From: Notospermus geniculatus
Taxonomy: Eukaryota > Nemertea > Pilidiophora > Heteronemertea > Lineidae
Assembly (NCBI GenBank): GCA_002633025.1
Contig: NMRB01000149.1
Location: 61,385 to 125,384 of the forward strand
Length of the DNA: 64,000 nucleotides
Direction: 5' to 3'
The notes beneath the pieces were generated by a model. It saw only the letters and a program-made list of their open reading frames with translations, had not been told where the DNA came from and did not search any database. This document shows positions 1 to 13,000 of this stretch, piece by piece; within the stretch, counting starts at the first letter, position 1; each line of letters starts with the position of its first letter. The position numbers and the translations under genes were made by a program.

Positions 1-54
1 ATAGAGTACGCCCACAAATAAACATGCACTAGGCCTACCGATATTCATTTGTAG

Positions 55-3000
55 GTATGAAGATCTTCAGAAAGAACGCCATATTCTTGATGGTGACCAA
101 CTTCTTGAAGCGTTGAAACGTACTGAACAGAATGATGGGAAAGCACTTCTGCCTTCAGAAGAGGAATTAAGGTAAAATTTCTGTAGCCCTGCTTCTTCCT
201 AAGAGTAAGAGGGTTTAAACCCAGAGAATCACACCACATTTAAAAAATGTGACCTCGCCTGCATGATATATGATGACCAAAAGATGTTCATTGGGATGGG
301 CTGCTTTTCTTTTTAAGGGAAGATATTGAATCTCTTGAACAAGAAGTTGTGACAACTAAAAGATGGAAAGAGCAACTGATCCAGCAGAGAAACCAACTAA
401 GGTATTGTTCTTGGGAATTCATTTAGTCACTTTTTCATTGGCTCATTTTAATTTAGGAACTTTGAAGTATGATTTCATTCATTCATTTCTAATTTTATTT
501 CTCATTGTGATTTTCATGTCAGTGATGTTCCTTGAGTTGGCTGGAATTATTGCAGGATTTCTGCTTTTGTAGTATTCACCACACCTCCCTTGGTCATCGA
601 AATGCACAACTTGGAAAGTTAGGAAGAAAGGCAAAGCAAGACCTTGTGCAGCATTTGCAAAAAAATCAATCTGATAATGATGCGGTAAGTGTATTTCTTA
701 AAACAGGCCTCGGCACACAAATTTGTCAAAATGTATAGTCTGCAAATAAGTAGGGTAGGTGGAGTCATCTTTGGGTATGTGCTAGAGTTGTGTCTCACCC
801 AGATACAGTACAAAAAATAACTTGCTCACCCACCCTACCTGATCCCACAATCATTTCATGTTTTATGAATACATGAGATACATGCCATATTTGTTTTTTT
901 CAGTATAATACATGCTTGACAAACCTGACGACATCTGTTGGAGAACTCGGTGAACTATACAACGTGACAGCAGTGAGCAATCAGAGGACCTCTTCACAAA
1001 ATGCTTCGTTCTTATCACAAATTGACCTCGAGGAATACCATCAAGCTGAGTCCAAGTTTACCAGTGAATTGAATAAATTCACTAAGAAGCAATTTTTTGA
1101 GGTAAAAACACACTGTAGTGTATTGCTTCTGGTGTCCATTAGGACAATCGTCATTTGAGACCACAGATTAGGGACAGGGATTAGAATACCGCTTTGAAGT
1201 GACAAAATCTTGGCTGGTTAGAACCTAAAATCTGGTAGCAGTCCACAGATAATCCTTAGAGATTTATTGGTACAGAAACAATAAGATGATGAGCCAATTG
1301 CACTGGCGATTGTTTGGAGTCAATTGCAACTTGGGACCAGGCGTGGCAAGTGCATTCCTCTCACTAGATACTTCGTGCACAGGACTGGAAGTGATCATGA
1401 CTTCAAATACCGGTAACATTTATATTTCAGGGTATTGCTGAGATGGCTGGTCAAAATGAAGGTCAGCGGTATGATATCCTGGAGATAAGTGATCCTAGTA
1501 GTCTGCTCATCAAAGGTGAAAATGAAAAGGTCAACATGGCTGACTGTAAGGAGCTGGCAAGGTTACAAGCAATGTAAGTATGTCAGAAAATTATTTGATA
1601 TAAAGTGACTTAATAGTGCAGAGCTTCATTTCCCCAGTGGACTAAAAGCTCATCTGTTCATAACACTGACACCAAAGGTTCTGATGCCACATATGGCATG
1701 TGTAAAACTCAATGGATACGATTGGGCCTGCGAAGGAGGAGGATGACTGACAATCACCCTTTCGTTCTGTTTATTGAGCATTTTCATTTGTTTGAAAATA
1801 TATTTTACTTCTAGATATCCAAAGAGTGAACAGCAAAGAATCAATGCCGTAGTCCAGGAACAATGTCTATCAACTTTATGGAATTATGCTGAGGATCAGT
1901 GCCACTCATTGAGGTCCAATCCGTATCCTTGTGATTTAGGTGGACTGAGGTAAGAAGAGATGCAGCACACGTGGCAAGTGTTCTTGCTCATTCAAGCGCT
2001 TGTTTCTGTCAGCAATTTTTATGGTGCCTCAGTATGCTATTTTATGGTGCCTCAGTGTGCCTCAATTTTTATGGTGCCTCAGTACTTAAGCCTACTTTTT
2101 GTGTGATTTCTCTGTTTTCTCTTTCCTTTAGTCAGAGACTCCAAGAGAAACAGAAAGTTGTGGAGAATTTGAAGCGTGAGTCTGCCACACTGGCCAAGCA
2201 CCACATGCCCGAGTTACTGAGGGATAGTGCATCGAGTCAGGTCAACAGAATATTGCAAGGGGATTATGACCTCAAAATTGCACGACAAGACTACTTCACA
2301 TCAAACCAGGACCGGGTAAGATGTCCCCAGTGTGCACCCTGTGTTGTTAGATTGAACAGCAGACTGTTGTACGTGTTTGTTATGTCAGCGCTGCATTGTG
2401 TCTAACTCAGTTCATAAAGCAAATCAACTTTCCGGTACTACATCTATGCATTCTGTCACCCCTAAAGAAAATCTGAAAGGTTGGACCATCTTTGTTTCAT
2501 ACTTATTCCAGATGGTCAGACTTAACCCATGTTGGGTGAGCTGGCACATGGCACATGGTGGGCCAGAGAAAGTGTCCCTCAAACAATAGGGAAACAATAG
2601 AAATGCTGTTGTTCGAGGGACACTTTCTCTAGCCCACCCTGTAGTTCAAATACATGTATTCTCTTTTTCCAGGTGCTCGACCAACTGATAGTGCAGAGAT
2701 CGCGTTATGAGTTCCTCACAATGGCGTATGAACTGGAGGCAAGGAATCATTCTGATACTCATCGTCTACTTACTGCTATATCAATGGAATTGAAGAAAAC
2801 GCTCTCGGATTTTGCAGGAAGAGAGGTGGGTATGATTCTTCTGACATGTTGATCGTAACATCCCAAGGCAATCTTTCCTTTGTGTGGTTCCCTTTGCAGA
2901 GACGACATGGGAAAGAATCCAATATAGTGGATTGGCAATATCACCATCTGTATGGCTGGTTAGGAACTTAAAATCTGATACCTGATGGTTCTTTTCCGTT

Positions 3001-4161
3001 CTATTGTCCATTTGTTTATCGTTTGCAGGAGATGATGAAGCAGAACCCAGGTCACGCCAGCCACAAATACCAGAGAGATATTGTGGATTCCAGAGATTTA
3101 TTTATGACAGGACTTCATGAAATATTAGGTATGGCTTTTACATATAAGCAGTCGGAGTGGGTGAGATCCAATATAGGAAACAAGTTGCTGTCCCTGAATT
3201 AACGGATGGATCTTCTGTCATGAGGATACATTGAATGCCCATTAATTTGACCTACATTTCAATGCCTAGCATGTAGATTCAGTGCACTGTCTTTGACCCA
3301 CGGTCTGTTGACCATATCATTTCAGAAAAAACATCCAATGACCAAGACCACCAGCGGCAGATTTTCTTGAAATATGCTTCTCTGCAGGATGCGGCGAACA
3401 ACATCCACGAAGATGTGTCTGCAGCAAGGTCTGGTGTGGCCATGCTGTCCACAGTGAAGGATCAGAGATTGGCTGACCTGTGAGTGCTTGCTTCTTTTTT
3501 CATTTTCTCGGTCCCTCCTCTGCTCCATGGTTGATGTCACATTTATACAAGTACCGGTAAAGAATCAGTCCTTCCTTAATCATTTTAAGTTTCACATAAA
3601 GTAAGTTGCATAATTCGTATTAAAACTTGAAGGCAAATTGATCTCCGCAGATGTTTCAACTTTTTGCTGATTTTTCCAGGGAGGAACAACTAAAGATTTA
3701 CGAGAACGTGTTGTACTCGGGGTCATCCACTTCAAAAGGCTTGCCCCAGCTGAGCCCACCACAGCTGGTGAATGTGATGACCAGACTTGAGGCAATGTTG
3801 AGTAGATTAGAGACAGCAATCAAGGATACAATCAGTGATACTGAACAGAAGAAAAAGGTAAAATTGGCGTCTTCATTCACAACAATATTCTTCAGCAAGT
3901 TTTAATGCATGGGTGTCATTCTACCAGCGTTCCAAAGTAGAACTCTTTAATGCAATTCAGTAAAATGTACCTGTATTTCACCATTTACGTGATTTCACCA
4001 TTTACGGTGAATTTTTTCAGGTTCTCAAGAGTGACCCATTTCAAGCCATGGAGAGAAATCTGTTCATCAACTTCATGAATGACCCAACTAAATTACGGCA
4101 AATGGTAGATGGTATTGAGGCTCGGTGTGAGGCAAATAGAGTGAGCAGTGAAAAACATTGA
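55..4161 (+). CDS. HAUS3: HAUS augmin-like complex subunit 3 (3' part; N-terminus lies before the window)
   Basis: Twelve phase-compatible exons: 55-171, 318-401, 573-684, 904-1101, 1431-1573, 1815-1949, 2132-2315, 2673-2825, 3029-3128, 3326-3479, 3680-3857 and 4021-4161 (TGA). Together they give about 565 residues; vertebrate HAUS3 is about 600, so roughly one N-terminal exon is missing. Recognition rests on HAUS3-like blocks: FLSQIDLEEY, TKKQFFEGI, GDYDLKIARQDYFTSNQDR and VLDQLIVQRSRYEFL, in the same order as in the human protein. HAUS3 is a coiled-coil subunit of the augmin complex, which recruits gamma-tubulin to spindle microtubules for branching nucleation. The protein is mostly helical and charged, with no membrane segment. 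The exon at 573 uses the TAG acceptor; a CAG 17 bases upstream would put a stop in frame. An AATAAA at 4483-4488 is a likely poly(A) signal. Family assignment is confident; exon edges are read by eye. Confidence 0.9.
2557..2638. repeat. Hairpin inverted repeat in a HAUS3 intron
   Basis: A 24-base arm at 2557-2580 is repeated inverted at 2615-2638 with one mismatch, separated by about 34 bases. It lies inside the HAUS3 intron between the exons ending at 2315 and starting at 2673. It looks like a small MITE-type palindrome; no coding capacity. Confidence 0.7.
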
Positions 4162-4482
4162 AAGACTTCATTGTACTGTACTCCATTCTATGGCACGCCT
4201 GACCCACTGGCCATTGAGGATTTCTTCTGTGGCCTCGTGGCTGCACATTGGACTCTCTGAACTGGAAGTGAGCAATGTCACTCATCATCAGTATTATCAT
4301 TCCATTCAATTATGCAGGGTAGGGGACTGTTTAAAATTGGGACACACTGAGGACATGCACATGAACATGTAGGCCTATCATATTATATGCAGGTGCAGAT
4401 CCGGGGGAGGGGGCACAGCTTGCACGAAATGGGTTATTTTGTGTAGTTTGCTTGCCATTCCTGGATGAAATTACAATCGTCA

Positions 4483-4488
4483 AATAAA
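4483..4488 (+). terminator. Candidate poly(A) signal of HAUS3
   Basis: AATAAA, 322 bases after the HAUS3 stop codon, followed by a T-rich stretch. The rest of 4162-4900 holds no recognisable exon and is taken as 3' UTR and intergenic DNA. Confidence 0.45.
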
Positions 4489-4935
4489 CATTATTATTTT
4501 TCAAAGTACAATGTATGTGGTACGTCTTTCTCTCTTTGGTATTCGTTGCTGTGAGCTCTAGTCATGACGTGGTGTCCATCGTCGTCGTCGTGTCTTAGTC
4601 CGATAGCAGGGCACGTTTCGTAACTGCTGGGGCCTATTGACACCAAGTGTGGTACAAATGTACCCCTAGGTCAGATGACCTCAGACATCAAGTTTGGGTC
4701 AAAATATGATTCCTCGCTTGGCCACCAGGGGTGCAAAACCAAAAATCTTTAAAGCGCTTATTTGCTTAACCAGTTAACCCGTGATAAGATCCTCACTAAA
4801 TTTTTATCATAGGTCTAATGAGGATACATGATGTATCACCTGGGTTTTTAATTTGATCTTTTCAAGGATGATAATGGAATATACATATAAGCCACAAATA
4901 TTTGGGAGTTTACAGTATTGTACATTGGTTCTACG

Positions 4936-4977
4936 ATCCTCCGCTAGGAGGCTTTTGGAAACTACCTAGCGGAGGAT
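4936..4977. repeat. 13-bp perfect stem-loop upstream of the QORL2-like gene
   Basis: ATCCTCCGCTAGG at 4936-4948 is matched by its reverse complement at 4965-4977, with a 16-base loop. It sits about 105 bases before the QORL2-like start codon, so it lies in the probable promoter or 5' UTR. Function unknown. Confidence 0.55.
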
Positions 4978-5081
4978 TGGAGAACTAGAATTGGTACTTC
5001 TAGTGCTCTCCGCGTCGCCAAATTTTTATCAATTTTATCAAAATTATTCATTTTTTGCCACTTGCGATCAGATCAGTTGAG

Positions 5082-8042
5082 ATGTCTGGGGCAATAAACC
5101 GTATTACTGCTGCAGGAAGGCTCACCTGTCCTCCAGAGGTGATTTTAAGAACTGTCACCCGGAATAAGAAGAGGTGAGTAGGCCTAGGCTAGGCCTGCTC
5201 TAGTCTAGCCCTACCCTAGGCAAGGCAGGCCTAGGGTCAGGCGCGGCCTAGACTACTATAACTAGGCCCTAGCTAGCCTAACTCACCACCGCCGGGCACT
5301 GACTGTCACTGGGGTGAGGGGTAGGGCGGGGGGTAGGGGTGGGGGTAGTGTGTACATACCTAACCTAGTTAGGTATGTAGTATAGGTAGTATAGTAGTAT
5401 AGTAGCTAGGCGTACCCCCCCCCCCCACACACCACCACTGGTAGGTTAGGCTAGGGCCTTTATAGGCCTCCTATTACTTAGCTGCTCCTGTTCTGAACTT
5501 CTGTTGCTGGTTGTTGCCTGCCTAGGCCTATGTCTTAAATTACGAAGGCCTAGGTACATGTAAGAGGGCCAGCATATAATAGAGCAGGCTAGGGCCAGTC
5601 TTGTGGCGGTGTGACAGGAGTGCTTGTTACCAAAGACGTGAATGAAGTGGTTAAGTAGTCATAATAGTGAGCTTTCGCAACCACCCGGTTAGGCCCTACA
5701 ACAACGTTTATCTATTGTTCGAGTCAACTCACACAATAGATAAACGTAGTCGTAGGACCTAACCGGGCGGTTGCGAAAGCTCACTAATGTAGCCAGTACA
5801 TGGAGTCTGAGCCGACAATGCTGATGTGACCACTCTGCTTTTAATTATTTTCTTTTCTAGCGGTTACTTGTCATCATTTTTGGAGAGGAACTTTACAAGT
5901 GCAACGTCAGAACCGACTGGAAGCTACCGGGCTGTTGTATGTAAAGAATTGTGGAAACCATTAGTGGTTGAGGATCACCCAAGACAACCTCTGAAAAATG
6001 GACAAGTAGGTTTCGTAGAACCTCTCCACTGGGAGCTGATATGACTTTTGGTCCACACTGTCGGGACATGTGGAAATCAGTGATTTGTTGGATTGTTGAG
6101 TTTTTGGAGGGAGAGAGGGCTTACGCATTGTTCAACAAACCATCTCAAAAGTGTCCAATTCTCCTTTCAGGTCCGCGTACAGGTTCATAGAGCTGGAATC
6201 AACTTCGCTGACATTCTCCTGGCGACAGGCAGATATGTGTCAAAACCAAAGTTGCCGTTTTTAGCTGGTAAGCAATACAGTACAGTGGCATTCAGAGTAA
6301 AACAATTCTTTAGTGATCCGTGGTGCCCACGTTGAAACACCAGTTTGTTTGGAAATAAATGATTTGTGTGATTTATTGGTTTCAGGTTCTGAATTAGCAG
6401 GAGAAGTTTTAGATGTTGCAGAGGGGGTGATGTCACTTCAGAGTGGTGATCGTGTTGTGGCCATAGCTGACAAGGGCTCTGCATTTGCTGAAGAATGTGT
6501 TGTACCAGAGAATGTAAGCATCCTCATTTCGGTTAAGATGCATTTACACTTCGGTCATTGTGCAACAAAGCCAATACACTTGTAGTTTACACTCTTTCAC
6601 CATGTCGTCACTCAAGTTTATAAGTAGACATTGAGATTGATAGAAGTGAAAACCTGCTTTTGTGGAACAGAAAGAAGACAAGAGTTTAAATGGTATTTCA
6701 GGCTGATTTTTTCTCCAGGTTGTATGGAAGATACCAAATTCATTGAGCTATACGGCTGCTGCAGCCCTGGTGGTATCATATGGAACTGCCTATATGGCTT
6801 TGAAAATGAAGGCCAACATCAAGAAAGGGTGAGTTCAGTTGGTGTGTATTTCACTAAAAAGACCTCTTAACCAAGAATGGTATTTGTGTATCTGAATTCA
6901 TTTCCATCCAGTCAAACTGTAAGAGTTTTTTCATAAATTATACTCTCCCTTTCAGCGATAAAGTTCTAGTTACTGCAGCAGCTGGTGCCCTTGGTCTTGC
7001 TTCAATTGATTTGGCAGTCAACGTATTTGGTGCTTCAATGGTAGGTGTGCTCACTCTCCTTTGAATTAAGCTTGTTTAACATTGTCTGTTCAGATGGCTC
7101 TTTCCAGTTGTGTACATATTTTTCATATTATTTCGTTTCCTTGCCTCATTTGTACACCCCTCACTTTAAGAGGAGGTTCGAGAGAAACTAGGATTCTTGA
7201 TAGACGACTAATTGTGTCACATCTAAAGTTCGTATATTTTAGTTGGTATTTTACAGGTGATAGGGTGCTGTGGTGGTGAGGAGAAGGCTGCAATGGTGAA
7301 ATCTCGAGGTGCCCACCATGTGATAGACTACAGCGATGAGACCTCAGGGATAAATGAGAAGGTCATGGAATATACAAATGGCAAAGGTGTTGATATTGTG
7401 ATGGAAATGGTTGGTGGGGATACCTTTAAAGAAGCATTCAGAAGGTGTGTTTATCAATCCCAAGTGCAAAGGAACAACTGGTTGTAATTCACACTGGCCC
7501 CACCTGTTGCTTGGATTATTAAAATTTCTGGACAAAATAAGTTGGCACTTGCATTCCAAAAATCATACACATGTATATTTCATTACTTTCAGTTTGGGAT
7601 TTGGAGGCAGAATTATTCTTGCCGGCTTTGCCTCAAACAGCATTCCGCGAGTTCCAGGACATGTCCTTTTAGCACAGAATTATACTGCCATTGGGATACA
7701 CTGGGGGCTACACATGATGGGCAATCCAGCCATGTTTAGAGAGTCTGTAGAGAAAGTAGTGCACTATGCCGGAGAGGGCACTATTGATCCAAAGATCTCT
7801 GATGAATTTCCAATGGATCAGGTCAGTAGTAAATGGCAGTTAGCTCAAGTTTCTTCAAAGCCTTTAGTTAATTCTCCCCTTCAGCTCAAAATTTTGACAA
7901 GTCTAAAGTAGTGTGCTTTTGAAAAGCCATTGTCCACAACTTCTGATTACTGACGGATTTTCTTGTCTTCCAGGTAAATGCAGCATATAAGTACATTGCT
8001 GACAGAAAATCCAAGGGAAAGGTGATACTTTCAATGAGGTGA
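5082..8042 (+). CDS. QORL2: Quinone oxidoreductase-like protein 2 (MDR superfamily, probably mitochondrial)
   Basis: Nine exons: 5082-5173, 5861-6005, 6171-6267, 6386-6513, 6719-6828, 6956-7040, 7257-7444, 7593-7821 and 7974-8042 (TGA). They sum to 1143 bases (380 aa), the usual size for the family. The protein is a zinc-free medium-chain dehydrogenase/reductase of the NADPH:quinone reductase type. The GroES-like half contains VHRAGINFADILLATGRY and the Rossmann half the nucleotide-binding loop VTAAAGALGLASIDLA, then GKGVDIVMEMVGGD and the GFGGRIILAGFAS strand. The first about 45 residues (MSGAINRITAAGRLTC...) are rich in Arg, Lys and Ser and nearly free of acidic residues, so a mitochondrial targeting sequence is inferred. 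The ATG at 5082 is chosen because its exon ends in a good donor in phase with the next exon. Substrate cannot be told from sequence. Confidence 0.88.
5667..5784. mobile_element. Palindromic MITE (GTGAGCTTTCGCAA ends) in QORL2 intron 1
   Basis: A near-perfect 118-bp palindrome. The left arm from 5667 (GTGAGCTTTCGCAACC) pairs with the right arm ending at 5784, and an inner stem around AACGTTTATCTATTGT also pairs. TA flanks both sides (5665-5666 and 5785-5786). The end sequence resembles that of the MITEs at 29661, 30959, 32459 and 33794, so it is probably one family. No coding capacity. Confidence 0.75.
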
Positions 8043-8127
8043 ATAAAAGTATATGGAACAAAGGCAACCAAGGAGTTAGGATCATCTTGCATGATTGACA
8101 AGGACTGTAATTTTCTTGGCAATGACA

Positions 8128-8590
8128 AGAATCTGGAAACTTTTAGTAACATGGATTTTGACATTTTGTAGGCAATAATGTACCGGTACTGGAAACTTGA
8201 TTGACATGGATTGGAAGCTGACATTCTGTAGAAAATAAAATGGATCTGGAAACTTGAATGACATGGATCTTGTGTAGGCTATAAAATGGGATCTGGAAAC
8301 TTGATTGATATTGAGGTTGTCATTTTGTAGGCAATAAAATGAACTGGAAACTTGATTGATATTCGGAGATTGTCATTTTGTAGGCAATAAAGTGGATCTG
8401 GAAACTTGATTGATACTGAGGTTGTCATTTTGTAGGCAATAAAATGAATCTGGAGACTTGATTGATACTAAGGTTGTCATTTTGTAGGCGATAAAGTGAA
8501 TCTGGAAACTTGATTGATACTGAGGTTGTCATTTTGTAGGCGATAAAGTGAATCTTGGAACTTGAATGACATGGAGACTGTCATTTTAGA
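8128..8590 (+). repeat. Minisatellite, about 8-9 units of about 57 bp, just after the QORL2-like stop
   Basis: Units read roughly CTGGAAACTTGATTGATA, then a variable middle, then CATTTTGTAGGCAATAAA. Edge units are more degenerate than central ones. The array begins about 85 bases after the stop codon and most units contain AATAAA, so it may supply repeated poly(A) signals to the transcript. From 8600 to about 9990 I see no gene, only AT-rich intergenic DNA. Confidence 0.85.
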
Positions 8591-10012
8591 GGCAAGAACT
8601 CAAGATTTTTGCCTACACGACAGTTGCCACGTCAATCAAATTTCCACACAATTCCTTCATTTATCTGCCTTCAAAAAAGCCTCAATGTCTTTCAATTCTT
8701 TTATCTTATTCGGACCTGTAGTACACATAGTTGCTCCTTACCATCTCTTCAAGAGACATCTATGCAACAACATCCTAGCTGGTGATGTAATTATAGTCTA
8801 GAGATTAAATTATTTCATATATATACTTAGGAAAACGTTCTTTGCATTCAGTACTTCCCCACGTTGATTAAAGTTTCGTCAATCGAAAAGCGACACCTCT
8901 GTGACAAGACACTGCGTGTCACCATGGTCAGTTGAGGTATCCAATCAAAATCATGATCAAGATGTGTGAGAAAAGTTTTCAACTTTCTTCTTATCTTCAG
9001 CTGATCCGAAAAATCTACAGGTAAGCAAGGCCTAATTGGAAACCTTCAGTTGTCTTCACGAAAGAAGCCACATTAGTGATAAAACCCCCCATTAGTTTTG
9101 AGATTTGGAGGATATGTGTAAAGGAAAGCATCAATGATTAACTAGCAGCCAAGGGATCGCACTTATAGCCTTGTTCCAATGCCATGGTAACCAGACGAAG
9201 ACGGGCGCTCATTACAGGACTGTGACAGCGTTACATCACCATAACCTACAACAAGCAATGAATCGACCGTTATTAGTATTTGTTGGGACAAATTATTTGC
9301 TTTGTTATGACAATGATAAAGATGGCAAATCATGAACATCGGGGAGTGTTTATTAATGGATGATGTTTGCCGATGTTACAGGTGATGACAGGTGGTAGGG
9401 ATGGACCAGATTTTGAATTTGTAGGCATACTGGTACCGAAAATTTTCCTTTACAAGACTCCGGCGTTACGAAGACCAAATTTGGTAGATTTACTATTTAT
9501 TTTGATTCGAAGGCTAAAAACTAATTGCTGTGGTGACAAATATTGACCCCCGGTCTTGTGGTCAAGTCTCTTAATCAAGTTTTTATTGATCAAAGGTAGT
9601 CCGCGTCTGGCATGTCTAGCGATCAGGATATAACAAGTTGGAGAGCCATTTGGCTGGAATCAAGCGAAAATTGTAGATTGGACGAACACGAATGGACCGA
9701 GGAACATTTTTACATGTAGATTTCAGGCCGGGATTTCAAGGATCTTCTTGAAATTCAGATAAATTGCAACTTGAATTGCTGTGTGCTTGTCGACGAATCA
9801 TTTATTAGTTAATCGGCCTGTGAGGAATTTCCTTAGATCTATAGTTCGTCCCATCATATTAAATTTTTTGCAGCTGTATTTTTGGTGTGTTTGAACTGTA
9901 TTCGGTGTTTTTTGGACCTGTATTTTAGTGTTGAGAACTCAATTCAGTGTCAGGATTGCAATTTAGGCTTGTGGTGAGAACTGAAGTCAATTTGTATTGG
10001 TCCTCATCTTTT

Positions 10013-10020
10013 TATAAATA
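10013..10020 (+). promoter_or_regulatory. TATA box of the PAN/lectin/TSP1 gene
   Basis: TATAAATA, 79 bases before the start codon at 10099. This would place transcription start near 10043 and give a short 5' UTR. Confidence 0.5.
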
Positions 10021-10098
10021 CTGGACCAGTCTCATTTTACCTACCATTACGTAGCTGGCTTGAAGGGAAGTTTCAAAGAGAGAGAAACGCATTTGGAA

Positions 10099-13000
10099 AT
10101 GATGGAGACTGCAGTAACATATTTCCTGCTGATTTGCTGTTTTTTCAACGTGGTAAGTTTTTTAAATTCTTCTTTCTCAGCAAACTACATGGGGTATAGA
10201 TAGAGATCACGATGTTTCAATTAGGGAAAGACAATGAATACGGGCACTCTCCTTCCACAGCGTCCTCCATACAATGTGCGCACGGAAACACTGAAAAGGC
10301 GGGAACGCCATGACACTTTCGCCGGCAGCACGCCGCCGCCAAAATTTCCGGAAGAAAAATTGCTTGTTGCATTAGCAAGAAATCTTGCCATATTGCTGTG
10401 GCGTAATCTTATATTCCATCATCTTATTTCAGGTCCTCAACAAGAGTCCAACAACATTTGGTAAGTAACTGCAGTAGAAGTCGGCCGCCATCAAGTATTC
10501 TCTGAACGCAGTTGTATAGAAGCGCTCCCAACTTTTCGCTCCTTCAATATACCGGTAATTGAAGTGATTCGAATTTAGTCAGTAGTAGGCTAATGACACA
10601 ACCTCGACATGTGGGTAATGTGAGGTACATAAGAAGCATCAAGCAGGGGCGGATCTAGGATTTTGGAATACGGGGGCCGGTCACCATCAGCCACAGGCTG
10701 ACGGAGTTGAGTCGCAAGGCGCGGAGCCACAACGGGGGGTCTGAAAATTTTGAATTCCAGATGCACTTAGATACGATTTCCAAGCATCTGGGGACATGAT
10801 TTCCTCATCTATTTGCTCATTTTTTCGGAGTAAGTGACCCATTTTTTGTTGGTGTTCCAAAAATACGGGGGGTTCCCCCCTCTGGATGCGCACCTGTCAA
10901 GTCTGATATGTCAGTTTTTACGTGTAGGTAACCAAGAGTCTTTCAATATAGTCAACAGGGAGGAAAACTGAAAAATTGATTCAAGAAATATGTATCCATT
11001 ATGAATCTTTATTACAAGTTTCTCTCATGCTGCCTACTTGATATGATAAATGAAAAGGCAATTTCCAGAGTGTTTGCGAATTTTCGACCCCAACCGGGGT
11101 CTTCTTCAGGCTGGAACTTTACAATCCGAAACTCTAGAACAGTCTGAGCTGAAACCCAAATGTAGATTAGAAGTATCCCATCCAAACAGGACGTGACAGC
11201 AATTAAGGAAAGAATACAAGCCCCAAAAAGTAGTTGCTCAACCTAACAGAAATGTAATTAGTGAATGTAAGGNTATTTGCTCATTTTTTCGGAGTAAGTG
11301 ACCCATTTTTTGTTGGTGTTCCAAAAATACGGGCGGTTCCCCCCTCTGGATGCGCACCTGTCAAGTCTGATATGTCAGTTTTTACGTGTAGGTAACCAAG
11401 AGTCTTTCAATATAGTCAACAGGGAGGAAAACTGAAAAATTGATTCAAGAAATATGTATCCATTATGAATCTTTATTACAAGTTTCTCTCATGCTGCCTA
11501 CTTGAATACAGAGGGTTAAATCCATCAAAATGGACTGTTCATCCTTGCTATTAGGAATATGTTAATGTGCTATAATTTTCCTTGAATTTTTGACCAAGGA
11601 AGTTTTTAAACATCCCTACTTTGAAGTTGAAATCGCCCTTTCCTTTTTGAACAAACTCCCAGGACATGAAGCAGGCCAATTAACAGAATAAATAGTGCAT
11701 AGTATGATATAAAGCTACCACTTCTATTAACTAAGTTCATTGATAAATTAAAGCTAATTTACACCACTACTATCTACTCTATTCTATCACTATAATAGTT
11801 ATTTCATCTAAACTATGATATTTAGTCACTATACTACCAGGCCCCAGGAATGAGCAGGCACAGGAGTGAAAGGGTTAACTCTTTCTTGGAATCTACGCTA
11901 GTCTAATAAATTACTGAAGACAGATAAGTTTACAGTACCGGTAATAGTAATGTCATGTTATCTTGATAATTAATGTAATCAAATAAAGAGTCACACAGAT
12001 TGTCAAAGATATTTATTCATAATAAGTAAAAACCCAGTTTTAAAAAAGTATGATATATCTTTATGAAAAGTCTGTGGTATGTTCTCGATGTTGTAAAACT
12101 ACATTTGTATTGTTAGCACCTTGTCCAACACTAAAGGGGGAGTTAGCAATCATCTGTCAAGTCCCCTTGAGAATCTGATGGCATTGCCGGTACATGCAGG
12201 CGAGTCATTTGATCCATCTGTTCTTGCTGTTTGTTGTCAAGGGCCTCTAGACGTTGACGTAGGACTTGGAGGTCGCGTTGGTGCTGTCGTTCCTGAAAGA
12301 GGATGATGGGAAATGAGATTAAAATGAAATGTAACAATGGGATGACACCTGAATGGCTTCTACCTTTTGTCTGTCATTTTCCTGATGAATGTGACATAAG
12401 GTTTTTGTAGGCATCACGAAATTGTCTCTACGTATGAGCAAGAAAACTTGCCACGTCATGCTTAAACCCATTCTTTATTTATAACTCGTCAGTTTTGATA
12501 TCCAAGAACCTGTTGTCTTGGGAATGAACATGTCATTGTTTATCACCAATACACCATCAAACGGCATATTTGTTGAAATAATTCATTGAGATTTACCCAA
12601 TATCAATCAATAGAACGTGAAACGCGGACAATGAAACCGAAGACAAAATAGATTTCCGCGAGTTGAAATTGACAAGGTGTCAAGGTGATGTTGAGTTTGC
12701 CTCCATGGTGTAGTAGTAGCAGTTGTAGCTGTGCTTCCTGTCAGTATTTTTCAGGGCGTTTCGTTTACAAGCTTGGCGAAAGATTGGAGTTGGGTGAAAA
12801 AGCATTGATTGAGACTTGTGACTGATGATGGAGTTTAAGATGACTGGATGGATGTGGATGAATTAACATTTGAGATTTATATGATAAGCTTAAAAAGTTG
12901 AGTTACTTGAATAAAATGGGTTATCTCAAGGTTCAAGGAGGAGAGGACAATAATTTTCTTTGTTAAAAAAACATGAACAAACAACTGGATGTTTTCTGAA

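Noticed and set aside
5230-5420. G/C-run and TAGTAT-rich stretch in QORL2 intron 1
   Set aside because: Simple-sequence DNA without clear unit structure; no further claim made.
8128-8590. Regularly spaced repeats resembling a CRISPR array
   Set aside because: The units are head-to-tail with no unique spacers and lie in an intron-rich animal genome; this is a minisatellite.
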